Below are positions 6,263-12,842 of a stretch of DNA of 15,884 nucleotides, piece after piece. Both the position numbers and the translations under genes were made by a program. The stretch's first letter is position 1, and every line of letters starts with the position of its first letter. The DNA is from CAYMEK01 sp964389305 (GTDB taxonomy: Bacteria; Spirochaetota; Spirochaetia; SZUA-6; DRHE01), in NCBI GenBank assembly GCA_964389305.1, contig CAYMEK010000083.1:1-15884 (forward strand), written 5' to 3'. The notes beneath the pieces are model-generated. The model was not told where the DNA came from. It did not search any database and saw only the letters and a list, made by a program, of their open reading frames with translations.

Positions 6263-7501
6263 ATGCACGAATCAATCGAAGAGCAAGTGGGGCAGAGCCT
6301 GTTCAACTACCAGGCCGCTCTCACCGAGAGCGGAAGCTCGCTGGGGGAGTTCATTCGCAGCGACTATATCGGAAAATGGCTGGGAGACAGTCTGTACCAT
6401 GCCCTGGCAATTCGCACTACTCTGGTCAATGCCCTGCAGACGCACCTGACAAGGGAAGGGCTGCTCAACCTCGAACGGGTGACCATGAGCCCGGTTACCG
6501 ATCCCCTGTCCCACGACGTGGAGCACACTCCGTCGATACGGTACAAGGGCCAGATCTACGTAACCACCCATTCCATGATCTACTGTAAGCTGCTTTCCAT
6601 GTTCAACCGCAGGATCAGGGGGATCTACGTGGATTCGCCCAACATCCGCCTGGAGATGGAGAGCCCCAACCGGGTGCAGAGAGGCCGGTACCTGATCGAT
6701 TTCTCCCAGATGGATATCGAGGTCCGTAGAGAGCGGGGGATAGACCTGGATACCTATCTGTACCAGACCGAGAAGGTGCGAAAAGCCTTGCGAGAGGATC
6801 ACGAGCGGGCCCTGGATTTTTTCGAGCGCCTTGTAGTGGCTGCGGCTGCGGCGATCTGCGAGACCAACGAGGAGAACCTCAAGGGCCTGGGCGTCTCCCT
6901 GGAGGTCCCGAAGACGCCCTTTTCCCGCTTCCGCAGGGACGAGGCGGTGAAGAAGCTGGGCACCAGGGCGATCGAGCGGCCCCTCGGCGAGACGGTAAAG
7001 GGACAGTTTTTCTGGATTACCGGCCTGATGCGGGAAAACTACGATCTGATTTACCCCTACCTGAAGCCCGACGGCGGCAAGGTTCCCCTGTCGGAGTTCG
7101 ATTCCGAGATGATCTATAACTATGACCTCTGTATCCGCAGCCGCCGCCGGAGCGGCAGCTCGTACGGACCGGCTTTCGAGGTAATGTCAGGGGGACTGAG
7201 GGAGTGGCTGTACGAGGCGATCGTGGAGCGCCTGATCGACAACAAGATCCTGGGCGTACGGCCCAAGATCGACGGGGACAGCATTCTGAACATCGACGAG
7301 CTGGGCGGCTACGGTCCGTTCCTTCTGGCAGCCTTCCAAAAGGATGATCAAGGAAAGCCGCTCTTTCCGGAAACCTTCGGCGGAGGTCTGGGTGTCGAGC
7401 GCTCGCTCTTCGCCCTCTGTCACGGGGAGAAGATCGAGCAGGTCGACCAGGTTACATTTTTCGGCAAAAACCCGGACTCCTATCCCCTGTACCTGTTCTG
7501 A
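6263..7501 (+). CDS. Archaeal-type asparagine synthetase (class II Asp/Asn-tRNA-synthetase-like catalytic domain)
   Basis: The 412-residue protein is a class IIb aminoacyl-tRNA-synthetase catalytic core with no N-terminal anticodon-binding domain. SPVTDPLSHD (76-85), THSMIYCKLL, DSPNIRLEM (124-132, motif 2 arginine R129), GRYLIDFSQMDIEV (residues up to 154), SGGLREWLYE and the motif 3 GGGLGVERS (373-381, R380) follow the order and wording I remember for the Pyrococcus asparagine synthetase related to AspRS/AsnRS. That enzyme activates aspartate with ATP and forms asparagine with ammonia. This copy is longer than the roughly 300-residue archaeal enzyme, with an extra N-terminal stretch of about 55 residues and insertions around 170-260. 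It could instead be an amide ligase for another acid. An AAGGAGA ribosome site (6249-6255) precedes the ATG. TATACT at 6212-6217 is a possible -10, with no good -35. The gene stands alone and converges on the sugar permease operon. Confidence 0.82.
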   Translation: MHESIEEQVGQSLFNYQAALTESGSSLGEFIRSDYIGKWLGDSLYHALAIRTTLVNALQTHLTREGLLNLERVTMSPVTDPLSHDVEHTPSIRYKGQIYVTTHSMIYCKLLSMFNRRIRGIYVDSPNIRLEMESPNRVQRGRYLIDFSQMDIEVRRERGIDLDTYLYQTEKVRKALREDHERALDFFERLVVAAAAAICETNEENLKGLGVSLEVPKTPFSRFRRDEAVKKLGTRAIERPLGETVKGQFFWITGLMRENYDLIYPYLKPDGGKVPLSEFDSEMIYNYDLCIRSRRRSGSSYGPAFEVMSGGLREWLYEAIVERLIDNKILGVRPKIDGDSILNIDELGGYGPFLLAAFQKDDQGKPLFPETFGGGLGVERSLFALCHGEKIEQVDQVTFFGKNPDSYPLYLF

Positions 7502-7527
7502 GCCGCAGCGCGCAGCCACACATCACA

Positions 7528-8427
7528 TCACCCCTTGATCGAGCCGGCCAGCAGACCGCGGACGAAGAAGCGCTGCAGAGCGAAGAAGATGATAAGCGGC
7601 AGGATCATGGACACGAAGGCTCCCGAGGTGAGCAGATGCCAGTCCTGCCCGCGGGTTCCGATCATGTTCAGAAGCCGCTGGGTCAGCACGGAGACTTCCG
7701 GCTCGGTGCCCAGGAAAACCATGGCCACCAGGAGGTCGTTCCACACCCATACGAACTGGAAGATGGCGAAGGCGGCGAGCGCCGGTACCGATAACGGCAG
7801 GATCAGGTAGATGAAGATCCAGAAGTGGGTGTAGCCGTCGATGAAGGCGGATTCCAGGATCGATCGGGGAATGGTGGAGATGTAATTGAACAGGAGGTAG
7901 ATCGCCAGGGGCAGACCGAAGCCTGTGTGGGCCAGCCAGATGGCCAGGAAGGTGCCGTTGATCTGGAGCTTCAGGTAGTCCCTCAGGATAGGAATCAGGG
8001 AGATCTGCAGGGGTACGACCAGCAGGGCCACTACGATAGTGAAAAAAATCTTCCGCCCGGGAAACTCCACCCAGGCGAACCCGTAGGCGGCGAAGGCGGC
8101 GATAAGGATGGGAATTACCACCGCTGGAATGGTGACGGTGACGCTGTTGAGAAAGGCCCGCAGCAGGTTTTCGGACTGGGCCGTGACCCGGTTTCCTTCA
8201 GCATCCACGTAGGTGATGGCCTTGCCCGCCAGGACCTGCCTGTAGTTTTCTATGGTGAAGTCGGGCTTCCCGATCACGGTCCACCAGCCGCTGCGGTTGA
8301 CGTCATCCCGGCTTCTGAACGAGGTGACCAGCAGGCCGATGGTCGGCAGGGACCAGAGCAAACACATTACCAGCAGGATAACCGTGACGAGTACGCTTTT
8401 GTTCTCTTTTTCTTCGCCGGCAGCCAT
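7528..8427 (-). CDS. Carbohydrate ABC transporter permease, CUT1 family, AglG/MalG-like
   Basis: This 299-residue inner-membrane permease has a first helix at about residues 12-33 (VLVTVILLVMCLLWSLPTIG), then the periplasmic SGWWTVI...FTIENYRQVLAG segment typical of AglG. The ATPase-docking EAA loop is seen as ESAFIDGYTHFWIFIYLILP. The start is the ATG at 8427, with GGGAGG seven bases upstream; an earlier in-frame start at 8469 would lie inside the preceding gene. That gene's TGA shares the A of this ATG (TGATG), so translation is coupled. It should pair with the upstream permease and the binding protein to import an oligosaccharide, possibly an alpha-glucoside. No ATPase subunit is encoded in the window, so a shared MalK/MsmK-type ATPase elsewhere is expected. 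Confidence 0.9.
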   Translation of the reverse strand: MAAGEEKENKSVLVTVILLVMCLLWSLPTIGLLVTSFRSRDDVNRSGWWTVIGKPDFTIENYRQVLAGKAITYVDAEGNRVTAQSENLLRAFLNSVTVTIPAVVIPILIAAFAAYGFAWVEFPGRKIFFTIVVALLVVPLQISLIPILRDYLKLQINGTFLAIWLAHTGFGLPLAIYLLFNYISTIPRSILESAFIDGYTHFWIFIYLILPLSVPALAAFAIFQFVWVWNDLLVAMVFLGTEPEVSVLTQRLLNMIGTRGQDWHLLTSGAFVSMILPLIIFFALQRFFVRGLLAGSIKG

Positions 8428-9539
8428 CAGAACACCTCCCTCTGCATGAATTGCTTCAGGTTGTACCACATCACCGGGATGACGGCGATCAGCAGTATGA
8501 TGGCAATGGCCGAGCCGCGGCCGTAGTTCAGGAATTTGAACATCTGCTTGTACTGCTGGCTGGCCAGCACCTCGGTACCGTACAGCCCATTGGTCATGGA
8601 ATACACGATGTCCCAGATCTTTAAAGTGATGATCAGGATGGTGGTGGATACCGTAACGATCGTGCCGCGAATGTAGGGAATGACGATGCTCGTGATCACC
8701 CGCAGCTCTTTAGCGCCGTCGATCCGGGCCGCTTCTTTGAGGGAAGTGGGAACGCCGCGCAGGGCTGCAGACAGCACGATCATGGCAAAACCGGTCTGCA
8801 TCCACACCAAGATGACGATCAGGAACAGGGTGTTCCAGGGCCGGAAGGTTAGCCAGCCCACCGGCTGTCCGCCGAAGGCGGTCACGATGGCGTTCAGAAT
8901 CCCGACCTGGGCAGCGCCCGGCGGCTGGTAGGCATAGACGTACTTCCAGATCACGCCGGCTCCGATGAAGGAGATGGCCATGGGCAGAAAGATCAGCGCC
9001 TTGGAAAACCGCTCCAGATGGGAGCGCTCGGCCATGAGGGCGATGATCAACCCCAGAAGCACGCTCAACCCGGTGCCCAGGATCAGCCAGAGCAGATTGT
9101 TCCGGAAGGCGGTGAGCATCACCCGGTCGGTGAATGCGTAGATGTAATTGGCCAGACCCACGAACTTGTTCGAGGCGGGACCGAAGAAGCTCAGGTAAAG
9201 GCTGCGCAGGGTCGGAAGGACCAAGTACCAGCTCAGGATAGCCAGGGCCGGGCCCACGAAGAGAAAAGGCTGCAGCCGTCTTCGCCAGGTCGGGCCGAAC
9301 TGGGTGATCACCCAGTTGGTGAGAAAGAACAGCAGCGCCACTCCGCCTACGCCCCAGATGATGGCGACGACCGCGACGACCCCCGCCGGAGCATTGCTTT
9401 CTCTGAGGAAGCGAAAGCCCGCGTACATCACCAGGAAGCCGACGCCCGGAACCACAATGGCGATCAGTATTCGCCAGAGGAACAGCCACAGGTTGGGGAA
9501 AAAGCCTTCGGGTCGTTTGGTTTTTTCGAAATCTTCCAC
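8427..9539 (-). CDS. Carbohydrate ABC transporter permease, CUT1 family, AglF/MalF-like
   Basis: This 370-residue inner-membrane permease has two extra hydrophobic helices in its first 85 residues, as MalF/AglF types do. A conserved core follows: FLFVGPALAILSWYLVLPTL, NNLLWLILGTGLSVLLGLII and the EAA loop EAARIDGAKELRVITSIVIP. The segment NAIVTAFGGQPVGWL resembles AglF from alpha-glucoside systems. The start is a GTG at 9539. AAGGAGG lies 11 bases upstream, a rather long spacing, so the exact start is less certain than the gene. It overlaps the next permease by one base and follows the binding-protein gene after a 123-base gap that holds a terminator-like hairpin. Confidence 0.9.
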   Translation of the reverse strand: MEDFEKTKRPEGFFPNLWLFLWRILIAIVVPGVGFLVMYAGFRFLRESNAPAGVVAVVAIIWGVGGVALLFFLTNWVITQFGPTWRRRLQPFLFVGPALAILSWYLVLPTLRSLYLSFFGPASNKFVGLANYIYAFTDRVMLTAFRNNLLWLILGTGLSVLLGLIIALMAERSHLERFSKALIFLPMAISFIGAGVIWKYVYAYQPPGAAQVGILNAIVTAFGGQPVGWLTFRPWNTLFLIVILVWMQTGFAMIVLSAALRGVPTSLKEAARIDGAKELRVITSIVIPYIRGTIVTVSTTILIITLKIWDIVYSMTNGLYGTEVLASQQYKQMFKFLNYGRGSAIAIILLIAVIPVMWYNLKQFMQREVF

Positions 9540-9592
9540 GATGTTGCACCCCTCCTTACTTCTGCATCATACTCTTGAATCCGGGAGGCGAT

Positions 9593-9632
9593 CAAGAAAA
9601 CGCCGGACGGTTCCCCGAAGGGGGAACCGTCC
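9593..9632 (-). terminator. Hairpin plus T-run between binding protein and permease genes (attenuator)
   Basis: A perfect 12-bp stem, GGACGGTTCCCC with GGGGAACCGTCC (9605-9616 and 9621-9632), closes a four-base loop. On the minus strand it is followed by GGCGTTTTCTT. This is an intrinsic-terminator layout inside the operon. Partial termination here would make binding protein more abundant than permeases, as is common in sugar ABC operons. The stem would also protect the 3' end of the binding-protein message. Confidence 0.7.
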
Positions 9633-9662
9633 AACGTGGATTTTGCCTGACTAAAAGGCGGA

Positions 9663-10940
9663 TTACTTGGGCCAGCTCGCCTCGATGTCGTTGAGAACCT
9701 TGTCTACGCTTACGCCGCTGACATAGTCCACCATACCGGTCCAGAAGGTTCCGGCGCCGACTTCGGCGGGCATCAGATCCGAAGCGTCGAAGCGGAAGAC
9801 CTTGGCGTTGAGCAGAAGCTCCGCCTGAGCTCTCTCGAGCGCTGTGGGATACACGCTGAGGTCCTGATTCTTGTAGGGGAACAGGGCCCCTCCCGCGGCC
9901 GCCCAGATCTTTCCGGACTCCCAGGTGGCCAGGTACTCCATGAACTGGCGCACCTCCGGCCGGTCGTTGAACATGGCGAACTGGTCGCCGCCGCCGAGAG
10001 CCGGCGTTCCCCACTGGGGATCGATCTGCGGGAAGCCGAACAGGCCGACCTCTTCGTCTAGATTCGCCTGTATGTCTTCGGGGAAGAAGCCGGTGATGAA
10101 ATTACCCTGCTTGTGCATCCAGGCCTTGGGCGGAGTGTCGAACATGATGTTGGGGGCGTCGCCGAAATTGGTGGTCAGGACGTACTGGGGCCCGCCGTAT
10201 ACGTATTTGGGGTCCCGCAGACGCTTACCCATGATCTCGACCGCTTTTTTGACTCTTGGATCATTGAAAGGTATATCATGGTTGACCCACTGGTCGTAGA
10301 CCTGGGGACCGGCTGTGCGCAGCATGATATCCTCCACCCAGTCGGTGCCGACCCAGCCGGTGGCCCCTCCGCTCTCGAAGCCGACGGTCCAGGGCACGTC
10401 GCCCATGCCGATCATCTTGTTCTCGAGGGCTTCCAGCTCCTGCCAGGTCTTGGGAGTTGCGAATCCGGCCTGGTTCCAGGCCTTCTTCGGATACCAGACC
10501 AGGCTCTTCATGTTCACCCGGTTGAATACCCCGTAGGCTTTTCCATTGTAGGAACCGAGCTCCAGCCAGACCGGGGCGTAATTCTCGTTGATGATCTTTA
10601 TGATCCCCGGCCAGAGGGGTACCAGGGCGCCTCTCCCGGCGAGATTCTTCATCAACCCGGGTTGGGGCAGCGCGGCTACATCCGGTGGATTTCCTCCCTC
10701 CACCCGCACGAAGATCAGGGTCTCGAACTCCTTTGAAGCTTCGTACTGGACATCGATACCCGTTCGCTCTTCGAAGGGCTTCATCGCTTCATTGAAGCGC
10801 ACCTCTTCCTGGTCTACGAAAGCGCCGAATACTTTCACGACTTTCGCGCCGGCGGTCATGGCTGGCTCCTGCGCGCCTCCGGCAAACAGGATAGCGGCCG
10901 GGAGCAGCAAAGCCAGCAGACAAAGCAAGTACTTCTTCAT
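9663..10940 (-). CDS. Extracellular solute-binding protein, CUT1 sugar ABC transporter (AglE-like)
   Basis: The 425-residue precursor has a clear signal peptide: MKKY, a hydrophobic core at residues 5-19, then AGGAQ, with cleavage likely near residue 20-23. No lipobox cysteine is visible (C7 lies inside the core), so the product is probably periplasmic rather than a lipoprotein. The mature part is a family 1 binding protein: FEERTGIDVQYEASKEFETL, GGNPPDVAALPQPGL, and a C-terminal half with tryptophans and aromatics suited to sugar stacking. Sequence style and the AglF/AglG-like permeases suggest an alpha-glucoside, which is inference. AGGAG lies six bases before the ATG. It is downstream of the LacI-family gene on the same strand and is probably co-transcribed with it. 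Confidence 0.92.
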   Translation of the reverse strand: MKKYLLCLLALLLPAAILFAGGAQEPAMTAGAKVVKVFGAFVDQEEVRFNEAMKPFEERTGIDVQYEASKEFETLIFVRVEGGNPPDVAALPQPGLMKNLAGRGALVPLWPGIIKIINENYAPVWLELGSYNGKAYGVFNRVNMKSLVWYPKKAWNQAGFATPKTWQELEALENKMIGMGDVPWTVGFESGGATGWVGTDWVEDIMLRTAGPQVYDQWVNHDIPFNDPRVKKAVEIMGKRLRDPKYVYGGPQYVLTTNFGDAPNIMFDTPPKAWMHKQGNFITGFFPEDIQANLDEEVGLFGFPQIDPQWGTPALGGGDQFAMFNDRPEVRQFMEYLATWESGKIWAAAGGALFPYKNQDLSVYPTALERAQAELLLNAKVFRFDASDLMPAEVGAGTFWTGMVDYVSGVSVDKVLNDIEASWPK

Positions 10941-10978
10941 TGATTTCTCCTTTCTTAGAAGTTTGTGCTCAGTTTACC

Positions 10979-11011
10979 TCACGCGCCCTTTCCAGGCGCC
11001 TCGTTCCCCAT
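10979..11011 (-). CDS. Possible second leader mini-ORF (10 residues)
   Basis: ATG at 11011 opens MGNEAPGKGA and ends with TGA at 10979-10981. Its ATG shares a base with the stop of the preceding mini-ORF (TGATG), which would allow coupled re-initiation. The coding sequence spans a hairpin, GCGCC with GGCGC. There is no independent ribosome site, so support is only positional. Confidence 0.2.
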   Translation of the reverse strand: MGNEAPGKGA

Positions 11012-11019
11012 CAGGGGAA
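11004..11019 (-). promoter_or_regulatory. Hairpin in the lacI-to-binding-protein leader
   Basis: A perfect stem TTCCCC/GGGGAA closes a four-base loop that, on the minus strand, holds the TGAT of the mini-ORF stop and start. On the plus strand the hairpin is followed by AGGATCG and eight T, so it could also stop antisense transcription. On the minus strand no T-run follows. Confidence 0.4.
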
Positions 11020-11037
11020 AGGATCGTTTTTTTTCAT
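11011..11037 (-). CDS. Possible leader mini-ORF (MKKNDPFP, 8 residues)
   Basis: This very short ORF starts at the second of two adjacent ATG codons (11038-11040 and 11035-11037). AAGGAGGTG (11041-11049) is the strongest ribosome site in this part of the window, with five bases from the GGAGG core to the second ATG. It begins 28 bases after the LacI-family stop and ends at TGA 11011-11013 inside the loop of a hairpin. A ribosome site this good in front of eight codons suggests a translated leader peptide or a remnant of a lost gene. Confidence 0.35.
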   Translation of the reverse strand: MKKNDPFP

Positions 11038-11065
11038 CATCACCTCCTTGTAACTAATGTTTCCT

Positions 11066-12067
11066 CTAAACGGTGCTCCTTTCGATGATGCTGAGCTGCA
11101 GCCTGACGTTCTGCAGCGGGCGGGACGGATTGGCCAGCCGGGCTATGAGCAGCTCGACCGCCGAACGCCCCGATTCATCGAGACATTGGTCGATGGTGGT
11201 CAGCTCCAGGTAGTCGGCCAGGTCAATGTTGTCGAAACCGAGCACGGCCAGGTCGCCGGGGACGGCGAGCCCGCGCTGACGGGCCGCTTTGAGAACACCC
11301 ACCGCCTGGATGTCGGAGCAGGCGAAGATCACTTCGGGAGGCTCGGGCAGGTCGAGGAACTGACGGGTCTGATGCATGACCGTCCAGATATCCAGAGGAT
11401 TGAGACCGATATAGCGGTCCGGCAGCTCTGTTCCCGCCTCTTCCAATGCCTTCCGGAAGCCGGCCAGCCGGAAAGTGCTGGGATGCAGGGAGTAGGGAGG
11501 CTCCCCGGCCTCGCCGATAAAGGCCAGGCGGCGGTAGCCATTTTTTAGCAGGTATTCTGCGGCCAGCCGTCCACCCTGTTCGTTGTCGATTTCGATGCTC
11601 GAGAAATAAGGATGGTTGTATTCGATCAGAACCGTCTGCAGACGGCTGTCCCGGATTCGTTCGGCGTCCCAATCAGTCAGAGGCAGGGACATGAGGATCA
11701 GGCCGTCGACGCGCCGGGAAACCGGCAACATGTCCAGGTATCCTCTCAGTTGGGGCAGGGAGTCCACGGCGTAGACGATCAGCTCGTAGTCGCTTCCCAT
11801 TAGTACATTGGACACCCCTCGCATGCGCTGTACGAAGGAAGGCTCGGTGAAATAAGGGGTCAAAACACCGATGCGCTTGAAGTCCTTACGGGCTCTGGCG
11901 CTGGCCTCCGCCTTGGGTACAAAATCCAGTTCTTCGATGGCTTCGAGCACCTTTCGGCGGGTTTGTTCGTTTACCCGGTGGGGTGCGTTCAACACCCGGG
12001 ATACTGTGGCGATGCTCACGCCCGCGGTTTCGGCAACATTGTATATCGTCGGATCGCGCCTCTTCAT
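11066..12067 (-). CDS. LacI-family transcriptional regulator
   Basis: The 333-residue protein has an N-terminal helix-turn-helix (TIYNVAETAGVSIATVSRVL, residues 6-25) and then a hinge helix (about 50-60) where the usual minor-groove leucine of LacI/PurR is replaced by an Ala/Arg-rich sequence. The rest is a periplasmic-binding-protein-like effector domain with IGVLTPYFTEPSF, the dimer-core pattern VDGLILMSLP and the C-terminal AVLGFDNIDLADYLELTTI. The effector is presumably the sugar imported by the downstream transporter. I choose the ATG at 12067 because a sigma70-type promoter sits upstream at 12116-12145, inside the longer possible N-terminus reaching GTG 12166. Its ribosome site is weak (GGATAG). 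It is on the same strand as, and just upstream of, the binding-protein gene, so it is probably autoregulated along with the transporter. Confidence 0.92.
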   Translation of the reverse strand: MKRRDPTIYNVAETAGVSIATVSRVLNAPHRVNEQTRRKVLEAIEELDFVPKAEASARARKDFKRIGVLTPYFTEPSFVQRMRGVSNVLMGSDYELIVYAVDSLPQLRGYLDMLPVSRRVDGLILMSLPLTDWDAERIRDSRLQTVLIEYNHPYFSSIEIDNEQGGRLAAEYLLKNGYRRLAFIGEAGEPPYSLHPSTFRLAGFRKALEEAGTELPDRYIGLNPLDIWTVMHQTRQFLDLPEPPEVIFACSDIQAVGVLKAARQRGLAVPGDLAVLGFDNIDLADYLELTTIDQCLDESGRSAVELLIARLANPSRPLQNVRLQLSIIERSTV

Positions 12068-12106
12068 GAAAGATTTGCTATCCGGCCAGAAAGTGCTTTC
12101 ATGAAA
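12063..12106. promoter_or_regulatory. Candidate operator palindromes in the lacI-family leader
   Basis: TTCATGAA occurs twice, at 12063-12070 and 12098-12105; the second lies in a perfect 10-bp palindrome TTTCATGAAA (12097-12106). GAAAGTGCTTTC (12089-12100) is an overlapping dyad. They fall just downstream of the predicted transcription start, a classic place for autorepression. The copy at 12063 also contains the ATG of the gene, so its symmetry may be coincidental. Confidence 0.35.
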
Positions 12107-12115
12107 CTGCTTTAC

Positions 12116-12145
12116 AATGTACACATTTTCCGGCAGACCTGTCAA
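12116..12145 (-). promoter_or_regulatory. Sigma70-type promoter of the lacI-family gene
   Basis: On the minus strand, TTGACA (12145 to 12140) and TACATT (12121 to 12116) are separated by 18 bases. Transcription would start near 12109, giving a leader of about 40 bases before the ATG at 12067. It may also drive the downstream transporter genes. Confidence 0.6.
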
Positions 12146-12284
12146 TGAGTTTTCACTTTTTTTCACAACCAGGCACGTTGCTTACTTGAACCCCCAGGGC
12201 GGCGGCTTTTGAGGAAAGCGGGAGAGATTTAACGTGTCTTCATATCGGCGCCAACGCCGGCACCACGAAGTCCGCCGCGATGCG

Positions 12285-12322
12285 CCGCTGCCCGGCATCC
12301 AGCAGAGGCTGCCAGGCAGCGG
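12285..12322 (-). terminator. Hairpin just after the pterin dehydratase gene
   Basis: CCGCTGCC (12285-12292) pairs perfectly with GGCAGCGG (12315-12322) around a 22-base loop. It abuts the stop codon at 12323. There is no T-run, so a factor-dependent terminator or a 3'-end stabiliser is as likely as an intrinsic terminator. Confidence 0.35.
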
Positions 12323-12685
12323 TCAATTTTGCTCCACGAGCTGCAGCTCTTGATAGGCTTTGTCGCTCTTGGCGGCCATGATGAAGTCGTTTCGGTGCAG
12401 TCCTTTGATCTTGTGGGTCCACCATATCACGGTGACCCGACCCCACTCTGTAAGCAGGGAGGGGTGGTGGCCCTCCTTTTCCGCCAGGGTACCGATTCTA
12501 TTGGTAAACTCCAGAGCCTGGGCGAAGTCGGGGAACCGGAAGCTGCGTTCGATCCGGAAGATACCATTCTTTTCTTCAAGCTTCCACTCCGGTACCTGGG
12601 GAAGATATTCTTCGATATCTTCCCGGCTCAACGGGGGCTCTCCGCCCCGACAGGCCGTGCAGCGCATTACATCTAGAGAGCTCAT
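12323..12685 (-). CDS. Pterin-4a-carbinolamine dehydratase
   Basis: This 120-residue cytosolic enzyme of the PCD/DCoH family dehydrates 4a-hydroxytetrahydrobiopterin to quinonoid dihydrobiopterin. The diagnostic pattern is intact: E-x-x-x histidines in EKEGHHPSL (H73, H74), W81, the second histidine site WWTH (H91), and GLHRNDF with D100. The N-terminus carries C9-x-x-C12 (MRCTACRGGEPPLS), as in many bacterial members. No phenylalanine hydroxylase or pterin gene is nearby, so a role in cofactor recycling or molybdopterin-related metabolism cannot be told apart. The start is the ATG at 12685 with AGGAGG four bases before it; an ORF start 16 codons upstream has no such site. An AT-rich stretch just upstream (about 12700-12720) may hold the -10. 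It is divergent from the Mrp gene. Confidence 0.93.
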   Translation of the reverse strand: MSSLDVMRCTACRGGEPPLSREDIEEYLPQVPEWKLEEKNGIFRIERSFRFPDFAQALEFTNRIGTLAEKEGHHPSLLTEWGRVTVIWWTHKIKGLHRNDFIMAAKSDKAYQELQLVEQN

Positions 12686-12740
12686 GATGCCTCCTAGTTT
12701 TGAATATAATACTTTGTCTATACAGCCGGCCACTCGTAGA

Positions 12741-12779
12741 TCGTTTTGAGAAGCCGCTTGCCTGCAAAAATCAAAACGA
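12741..12779. repeat. 9-bp inverted repeat in the divergent intergenic region
   Basis: TCGTTTTGA (12741-12749) and TCAAAACGA (12771-12779) are perfect inverted copies, centre to centre 30 bases apart, about three helical turns. It lies between the divergent pterin dehydratase and Mrp genes, where a shared regulator could bind. A hairpin with a 21-base loop is the alternative reading. Confidence 0.4.
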
Positions 12780-12842
12780 ACATATTCTCAATTGTCGATA
12801 AATGCACTATGGTAAGAACAGACAACGAAGAAAGGGAGAACC

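Noticed and set aside
12240..12446. A 68-codon minus-strand ORF overlapping the end of the pterin dehydratase gene
   Set aside because: It overlaps a well-supported gene in another frame, has no ribosome site and no recognisable content. The part beyond 12323 is too short to judge.
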